In this document: in pieces, positions 59,801 to 64,000 of the stretch
Position numbering within the stretch: the stretch's first letter is position 1
Layout: each line of letters begins with the position of its first letter
Source of the DNA: Fragum whitleyi
Taxonomy: Eukaryota; Mollusca; Bivalvia; Cardiida; Cardiidae
Reading direction: 5' to 3'
DNA length: 64,000 nucleotides
NCBI GenBank assembly: GCA_948146395.1
Contig: OX411559.1
Location: 38,310,679-38,374,678 of the forward strand
Made by a program: the position numbers and the translations under genes
The notes under the pieces: generated by a model
Seen by the model: only the letters and a program-made list of their open reading frames with translations
The model's database searches: none
What the model was told of the DNA's origin: nothing

Positions 59801-62800
59801 GTCAAGGTCAAACTTTAAAAAAAATGCTGTATCGGGGTATTCGTGTTTCACAAACACATCTTGTTTTTACTTAAAAATAATCTATTCATAGATGCCTCAA
59901 CCACATCATCAGAAGACAGTATACCTGTAAGCGATAACGAGTCTGAATTTTCATCAAGTGAGGAATCCGTCATTATGCTCCAGTGTCCAGAACGGCATCA
60001 GCCACGCTCACTGTCAGCGCAGAAAGATTACAGTGATGTCATGTCTATAAATAGCCAGAATCAGTCAGAGCATATTGATATTATCGAGGTATTTACGTTG
60101 AATTTGTGACCTGTCACATGAAAAAGGTCCATCTTAGAATGGCAAAGAATTTTGAGAAAAGAAATAAAAATTTGAACGATTATGCAAATCAGGATTACTG
60201 AAGGTATTCACTTGAAGATTGGATTATTCAGTGGTACAGTTAAAGGGGGTAAAGCCATTCTAAAATCTTTATTTCTCGTTGAAACGTTATGTTGTGGGTA
60301 CTCGTTTAAATTGTCTTCACCAGACAATTCAAATGAGTAGCCACAATGTAGGGTTTGTGCAAGTATAGTTGAAATAATCTTATTTGAAATGCAAATGACC
60401 CCCTCTATCTGTTGCTCTGAATATATGCTCACTATCAAACTCTCAAACTCTGATATCCAGGAAGATAACTCTGATCATGTTTTTAGCTATTGTGATTGTC
60501 CAATGTCCATCGTCATCCACATCTTCTCCTTAACCAATGAAACTTGGTAGGGATGTTCTTTGGGTCAAGCCCTACCAAAAGAGTTCAAATAAATGAAATC
60601 CACCCTTAACTCTCCCTCTACCCTTAACGAAAAGGGTGAAAATAGGAAAATCTTCTCTGAACCCAGAAGGCAGACAGCTTTCATATTTGGTATGTAGCAT
60701 CATCTAGTGGACCGCTTCTAAGTTTTTTCATATCAAGACCCTGGGGTTATATTTGGGCTTCACCCTGTCACATCCCTTTTTACATAGAATCAAAGAGGGA
60801 AAATCTTCAAAAATCTTCTTTTCTAAAACCAGAAAGCAGACTGCTTTCATATTTGGTATGTAGCATCATCTAGTGGACCTGTACCAAAGTTGTTTATATA
60901 CCCCAGGATCATAGATTTTGGTAATGCTAATATGTATTTCATTACTATTTGGAAGGTTCCTTACTGTTTTCCCACAGGGAGAACCTGTAAGCCCTAAGTC
61001 CAATAGGGTCTTAAGGCTTTTGGCAAACATTGGTTAGTGTCTACCCCGAGTGCATCTTTAAAGTGGTAATGAAGGCTGAGGGTTTGAATTCTGTACATAT
61101 AGTCAATAAAGTTAAAAGTACACAAACCCCAGGAAGAATCAATATTAAAATAGCAGACAGGAATAGACAAATATTTGTACAAAATGACTTTTGAGGATTT
61201 TTCAAATGGTTAGATGAAAACATGTTAAACCATAACAATTTAATATTTTAGGATGGTGACATGCGTAAGATACTCAACGATGTTCGAGGATGTTTTATAC
61301 ACAAATGTCGAATAACGCAGAGTAAAGGCGGTGTGATGGTCAGCTTGCAGGCACATGCGATCATTCTAGAATGTGAAATTAATTGTGTCGGGTATGGGAT
61401 AAGATGTATACAAAACTCAAAGGTACTAGTATGTTTTATTATGATAATTTTGATTGGTCTGTGCTAAACTATTGTAAGGCCTCTAGATAAATTGGCACTT
61501 AGAATACTTTTGCCCAGACCTCTCAAATTATGCTTTTCATAACTTTTTTTCTGTAGGAATATAAAAAAGTTGGATTGTGTGTAAATGAATTATGTGTTTT
61601 TGATTTCTGAGTTTGATGTGGCCTACATCCTACTTATCTAACAAAGGTAAAGGAGCAGGAGCTATCATTTCCATGCCCCTTTGCCAAGCCTGGCTTGCTC
61701 AAATGGTAACATGTTCAGCTGTCAATCCTAGGATCCTGATCAGGCAAAATCTTATCTGACATTTGACATCTGTCTGATCTTAGCCTACACTGCGTGCTTT
61801 CTACTAATTCATTTTGGAGAAACTTAAGCCGGGCAGGTTGAAATGTTAAAAAAATATAAAAAAGTGGAAATTTATGACATAAAATTTAAATGAAGCGGGA
61901 TAAGAATGACAGTTTGATGATTCAGCGTGAAACAGTTGTAACTGCCAATAAACATATAGGTAGTAACAACTGTTTTGCACTGAGCCATTGAGTTTAAAAC
62001 ATGTAGAAATTGACATGCAATCAGCTTAAAAGCATTCGAAATCGCTCTCTAAGCACTCCATTCATTCAATTGAAATATTCGCACAAATAAGTTAATTCTG
62101 ATTTGTCCGTACAGACACAAAATCTATTTCTAAAATAGTTTACATGTTTTATTAAAGGGATGTAATGAAATATAGATGATATTGTTAATCATGAACAAAA
62201 TTAGTGAAAAGATATTATCTCCCTTAAATTTCATTTAGAAATTGCTATCCTCGCTCACAACAATTTCAATCGAAATTCATTCTAAATCATTCACTTTTTC
62301 AATTTCATCATGTTCTGAACTGTAACATATCCAAATTAATTAGCTTATTGGCCACCTTGTTGAACCATTTCAGACTGTGATATTAAAGAATGAAATTCAT
62401 CATTGTCGAACATCAGGAGTGTTTATGAGATTAGCAGCAACGGGTTTGGTCACAGGTAAGTAGGGTCATGCTGAGCCAAAAACAGAATGTGTGTGTATGT
62501 GTGTGTGTGTGGGGGTTGGGGGTTGGGAGGGAGGATGTTAAACTGTCTGTCCATCACTTTGTCAGTTTGTCTGTGAAAACATATCCCGGAAACTTAACGC
62601 AATCTATGAAGGTCAAGGTCATGGTCTTCTCACGGTATTCCTTCTCACAAGATCAATTATCAAGTTACAATATGACCTATCTCTTGGGAATGGAAAAACC
62701 TATTTGAATAATTTTGATATTACACGGGTAATGATACACTTGTGGAATAACTATGTAAATGAGCTAAGAATGTATAGCAATGATATATTTTCGTTGAGGA

Positions 62801-63119
62801 TATGTCATAACTGTGCATTTGATGGTGTTAAATGTATTCTGGAATGACTTGACTCCATAAATTTCTTGAATTTCCTTGCAAAAAAGTCAGATCACATTAT
62901 AAATAGAATATCAAATTAGTGCTTACAAAAAACTGAATTGATTAAACTTATTTAATGAATTCAGAATTCAAAGACTACTCATTTAATATCCTCTTATCAA
63001 ATTATCATGTATAACAAATAAAGTTACGGCATTAATTTTGATCTATTGTAGGTAATGATATTCATTCTAACAACGAGGCAGGAGTTGATATACGTAAAAA
63101 CGCTGACCCAGTTGTACAG
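47727..63119 (+). CDS. FBXO10: F-box only protein 10 (7 exons, 3' end outside window)
   Basis: Exons 47727-47875, 54462-54972, 58107-59325, 59892-60088, 61252-61422, 62374-62455 and 63052-63119 have consistent phases and GT-AG borders, encoding about 799 residues. Residues 31-70 form the F-box (LPCEVWAMIFSYL, then CAIVCKTWNDLILCLD), which binds SKP1 in an SCF ubiquitin ligase. Next come the conserved HCTSWRQPNWP, SWRQAYKEKY and FRRQKARKTITVG, and beta-helix (PbH1) repeats with GIYDE, NLVFRAPWF, CTFRHA, NCEFSN and AGVDIRK. The order and wording match vertebrate FBXO10 better than its paralogue FBXO11. Human FBXO10 is about 956 residues and is reported to direct BCL2 to degradation; here a much longer acidic linker precedes the main helix. 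A TGA directly before the ATG supports the start. The remaining helix repeats and C-terminus lie beyond the window. Confidence 0.93.
48233..52245 (+). repeat. 301-bp satellite with four-monomer higher-order repeat
   Basis: The array opens with a palindromic head (AGCTCACCTGAGC..GAGCACTAAGTGCTC) and a short GTCCGTCTGTCC tract. It then repeats a 301-bp monomer; the phrase AAACTTATGGGT lies at 48610, 48911, 49212, 49368, 49669, 49970 (AAACTAATGGGT), 50271, 50572, 50873, 51174, 51474, 51775 and 52076. Monomers fall into four kinds in fixed order, giving a unit of about 1,204 bp repeated three times. One monomer in the first unit has lost about 145 bp. Half of the monomer is the 145-bp unit seen at 35650-36808. 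Frames inside are by-products. Confidence 0.93.
52290..52860 (-). repeat. inverted copy of the CRE-motif dispersed repeat
   Basis: On the minus strand it carries the same blocks as 47224-47600 and 62663-63000 (ATAATATGACCTACTTCAGG, ATTTTTGATATCACACAGG, TTACACTAGTGGGATAACTA, then TTATAAATAGAATACAAAAC). Confidence 0.7.
52852..52957. repeat. near-perfect palindrome with GGAGCG-rich apex
   Basis: Left TAATAGTTATAGTTCAT and TGACAATTTACGCG are mirrored by CGCGTAAATTGTCA and ATGAACTATAACTG. The apex CCTAAGCGGAGCGTTAGCGG contains a GCGGAGCG direct repeat. Confidence 0.88.
53298..53564 (+). repeat. tRNA-headed SINE, copy 3 (FBXO10 intron 1)
   Basis: The B box CGGGTTCGATCATC lies at about 53339. The body matches the family (CTATGGGTCGATAATTG, GACCTATGTGGTATAGC, TTGAAAGCGGTGTTAAACCC) and ends in (CAAA)n. 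The head is degenerate. Confidence 0.85.
54462..54972 (+). CDS. FBXO10: FBXO10 exon 2 (rest of F-box, first beta-helix turn)
   Basis: 511 bp, acceptor TTTTATCTTCAG, donor GTATAT, in at phase 2 and out at phase 0. It encodes CAIVCKTWNDLILCLD, the NWP and SWRQAY blocks, FRRQKARKTITVGIG, YDRILVYPGIYDEQF and NLVFRAPWFTNFILK. Confidence 0.93.
54973..55530 (+). other. FBXO10 intron 2, left part
   Basis: AT-rich with no recognised repeat until 55535. Confidence 0.5.
56274..56572. mobile_element. inner element with CCCCCGATAGGGAGGC head
   Basis: The head ATGCCCCCGATAGGGAGGCA is followed by a CCGTCCGTCTGTCC tract. The body has GACCTTGACC repeats and the tail GTCGGGGGCATTGTCATC and AGCTCTTGTTG. It interrupts a 158-bp tandem unit whose halves rejoin across it. 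Confidence 0.8.
56998..58047. mobile_element. inner element with AGCTCCACTGGCTG head and 163-bp units
   Basis: The head AGCTCCACTGGCTGAAAGCC and a GTCCGTCCGTGCGTC tract are followed by about four units of 163 bp (TGATGGATACCAATCAAATT, GTGACCCTTTATCAGTC, TATGGGCAGAGGTCATTTCT). It closes with CTGTGGAGCGACACAAGCC, the inverted counterpart of the head. Confidence 0.8.
58107..59325 (+). CDS. FBXO10: FBXO10 exon 3 (beta-helix turns plus long acidic linker)
   Basis: 1,219 bp, acceptor TTATTTTTAG, phase 0 in, 1 out. The first 80 or so residues are conserved helix turns (YLQVDNCIMEDGMVYVQNPG, AHFCTFRHATLILQHV, CEFSNTDSAAITVEGYP). The remaining 320 or so are low-complexity Ser, Asn, Asp, Glu and His, ending DDTEEEEDGRPGRAFGS. 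The GTATTT donor at 59326 is chosen over the later GTAATA at 59405 because only it keeps frame with exon 4. Confidence 0.88.
59562..59866. repeat. intron-3 repeat with four TCAAGGTCA motifs
   Basis: Extended nuclear-receptor half-sites TCAAGGTCA lie at 59754, 59773, 59789 and 59802, all in the same direction. The segment ends in AAACACATCTTGTTTTTA, like the tails of the (CCGT)n elements, so it is probably a short relative. Confidence 0.65.
59892..60088 (+). CDS. FBXO10: FBXO10 exon 4 (Ser-rich linker)
   Basis: 197 bp, acceptor TCTATTCATAG, donor GTATTT, restoring phase 0. It encodes ASTTSSEDSIPVSDNESEFS and other acidic Ser-rich sequence ending in HIDIIE. Weakly conserved, like the linker in other species. 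Confidence 0.85.
60089..61251 (+). other. FBXO10 intron 4
   Basis: 60235-60430 is the hairpin repeat related to 46043-46170. 60480-60960 has two related phrases (TTTCATATTTGGTATGTAGC at 60679 and 60847), part of a diverged tandem repeat. Confidence 0.6.
61252..61422 (+). CDS. FBXO10: FBXO10 exon 5 (beta-helix)
   Basis: 171 bp, acceptor TAATATTTTAG, donor GTACTA, phase 0 in and out (57 codons). It encodes VRGCFIHKCRITQSKGGVMV, and CVGYGIRCIQNSK, matching the start of the main PbH1 region. Confidence 0.93.
61423..62373 (+). other. FBXO10 intron 5
   Basis: AT-rich. 61690-61760 has a degenerate tRNA-like trace. 62030-62340 belongs to the TCATGAACAAAATT repeat family also at 37676-37800. Confidence 0.45.
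62374..62455 (+). CDS. FBXO10: FBXO10 exon 6 (beta-helix)
   Basis: 82 bp, acceptor ACCATTTCAG, donor GTAAGT, phase 0 in, 1 out. It encodes TVILKNEIHHCRTSGVFMRL and AATGLVT. Confidence 0.93.
62456..63051 (+). other. FBXO10 intron 6 with a CRE-motif repeat copy
   Basis: 62490-62510 is a short (GT)n run. 62663-63000 is another copy of the dispersed repeat at 47224-47600, with decayed TGACGTCA sites. Confidence 0.65.
63052..63119 (+). CDS. FBXO10: FBXO10 exon 7 (beta-helix; gene continues)
   Basis: 68 bp, acceptor TCTATTGTAG, donor GTAACA, ending in phase 0. It encodes NDIHSNNEAGVDIRKNADPV and VQ, the well-conserved AGVDIRK turn. The next exons are past 64000. Confidence 0.93.
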
Positions 63120-63139
63120 GTAACATAATAATAGTTAAA

Positions 63140-63410
63140 AACATCGTGAAATTGACTGTCATTCCAATCAAAGCCATTCTAAACCACTCAATCAGTGCCC
63201 CATTCATTCATTCCAAACACTCACATTCCAAAGGTTTTAAAAATGCTCCAAAATCACTAAAAATGATCAACAACTACATTTAAAAATAAGATATTGTAAG
63301 AAAAGAATCCACAATTTCTTTGATAAAATTTAATTTTTTCAACACACTGATTCAATTTCATTCCAAAGTCATTCCAAAATCATTCATCCAGGTCAAATTC
63401 AAGATGTTGG
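63140..63410 (-). repeat. dispersed ATTCATTCATTCC repeat
   Basis: Inverted relative of 37910-38036, with repeated ATTCCAAA and CATTCAT words. Edges are not sharp. Confidence 0.5.
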
Positions 63411-63469
63411 CAACTATTGTGGATGGCTTGTCCTGCTCCTTGATTGTTTGTTTTAATGGGTTTGCCTAT

Positions 63470-63660
63470 GGGGTTCTCTCAACATTATTCCAGTCATATT
63501 TCGGCGGCTGGAGCACCTAACAATGGATTCCTTGTATTTCTATCACCAGTACAACCATCACATCCTTTCCTAGCCTACAGCTGCTATCCCACATAGGTCT
63601 AGGATTATCAACCCATCGGTGGTAGACAAATAGTCGGAAAGTGTTGCCTTTTTGACCTCT
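63470..63660 (-). repeat. bivalve-type SINE body, copy 4
   Basis: Minus-strand copy: complement blocks GGCGGCTGGAGCACCTAACA, CCAGTACAACCATCACATCC, TATCCCACATAGGTCTA and CAACCCATCGGTGG. It lies in the FBXO10 intron after exon 7. Confidence 0.85.
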
Positions 63661-64000
63661 GTCACAGAACACTGCCTCAAAAATTAAAATGACATTTGAG
63701 CTTGTGCCTGACATTTCTGACCACCTGTTTTTCCTTTCTAGACTGGAAAAGTGTAAAAATGATATTTTTAGAAATATAAACTGACTCACAAAATAGTGAA
63801 TCCAGTGCTTCAAGTACTTTGATTTACTTTGACAAGATTTTTATTCAGAATAAAAAAAATGAGGAGGGGTTGACTTCTTTTCTATGCCAATGTTTTGTAA
63901 ACCAGCTTCCAATTAGAGAAGACACTTAACACAATTTTTGGAGTTGTCAATTCTTATGTTTAACTCACTTTAAATAGATCTAGTTTTTAACTTGGCTCAT
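63661..64000. other. no feature recognised; FBXO10 intron continues
   Basis: AT-rich intron sequence to the window edge, with no splice-supported exon. Confidence 0.4.

Overview
This window is eukaryotic, AT-rich and repeat-dense, and is most likely from a bivalve mollusc. The reasons are intron-split genes with GT-AG junctions, tRNA-derived SINEs, very many short inverted-repeat elements, (CCGT)n-bearing dispersed elements, and a satellite-like array of a type common in clam, mussel and oyster genomes. No protein was searched against a database; family names rest on recognised motifs and remembered similarity.

Three protein-coding loci are supported. (1) A minus-strand locus at about 1.1-9.8 kb has repeated Ser/Thr-rich (mucin-like) exons of the same phase (3821-3940, 6805-6921, 8646-8750, and a broken copy at 9712-9828). 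Their splice phase fits a downstream exon carrying eight cysteines (1081-1196). (2) A minus-strand C-type lectin gene at 38.1-39.6 kb has three exons covering one whole CTLD and its stop codon. A broken copy of its last exon lies at 35.5 kb. (3) A plus-strand FBXO10 orthologue runs from 47.7 kb off the right edge. Seven phase-consistent exons encode about 799 residues: an F-box, a long acidic Ser/Asn/Asp-rich linker, and the start of the right-handed beta-helix. The only other coding trace is a dead Harbinger-type transposase at 11.8-12.6 kb.

Layout: 1-10 kb mucin-like exons, with a local duplication split by a TTAA-flanked element; 10-13 kb a palindrome, the dead Harbinger copy and a tRNA-like head; 13.3-16.6 kb a complete 3,283-bp long-TIR element with a nested TA-flanked MITE; 17-25 kb minisatellite, a GACG-bearing element, two 0.75-kb near-identical copies and a CpG-dense repeat; 25-37 kb MITEs, SINE, simple repeats, an array of X-box-like palindromes and a 145-bp repeat array; 38-40 kb lectin; 40-47 kb MITEs; 47.7-64 kb FBXO10, whose first intron carries a 4-kb satellite with higher-order structure.

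The genes do not form an operon or a visible pathway. The mucin-like and lectin loci would both suit secreted or surface mucosal proteins, but that is inference. The most notable signals are structural: the four-monomer higher-order repeat in FBXO10 intron 1, the periodic X-box-like palindromes, a shared apex motif in otherwise different long palindromes, and local exon duplication (mucin exons, triplicated lectin splice donor). I did not find a clearly new multi-gene system.
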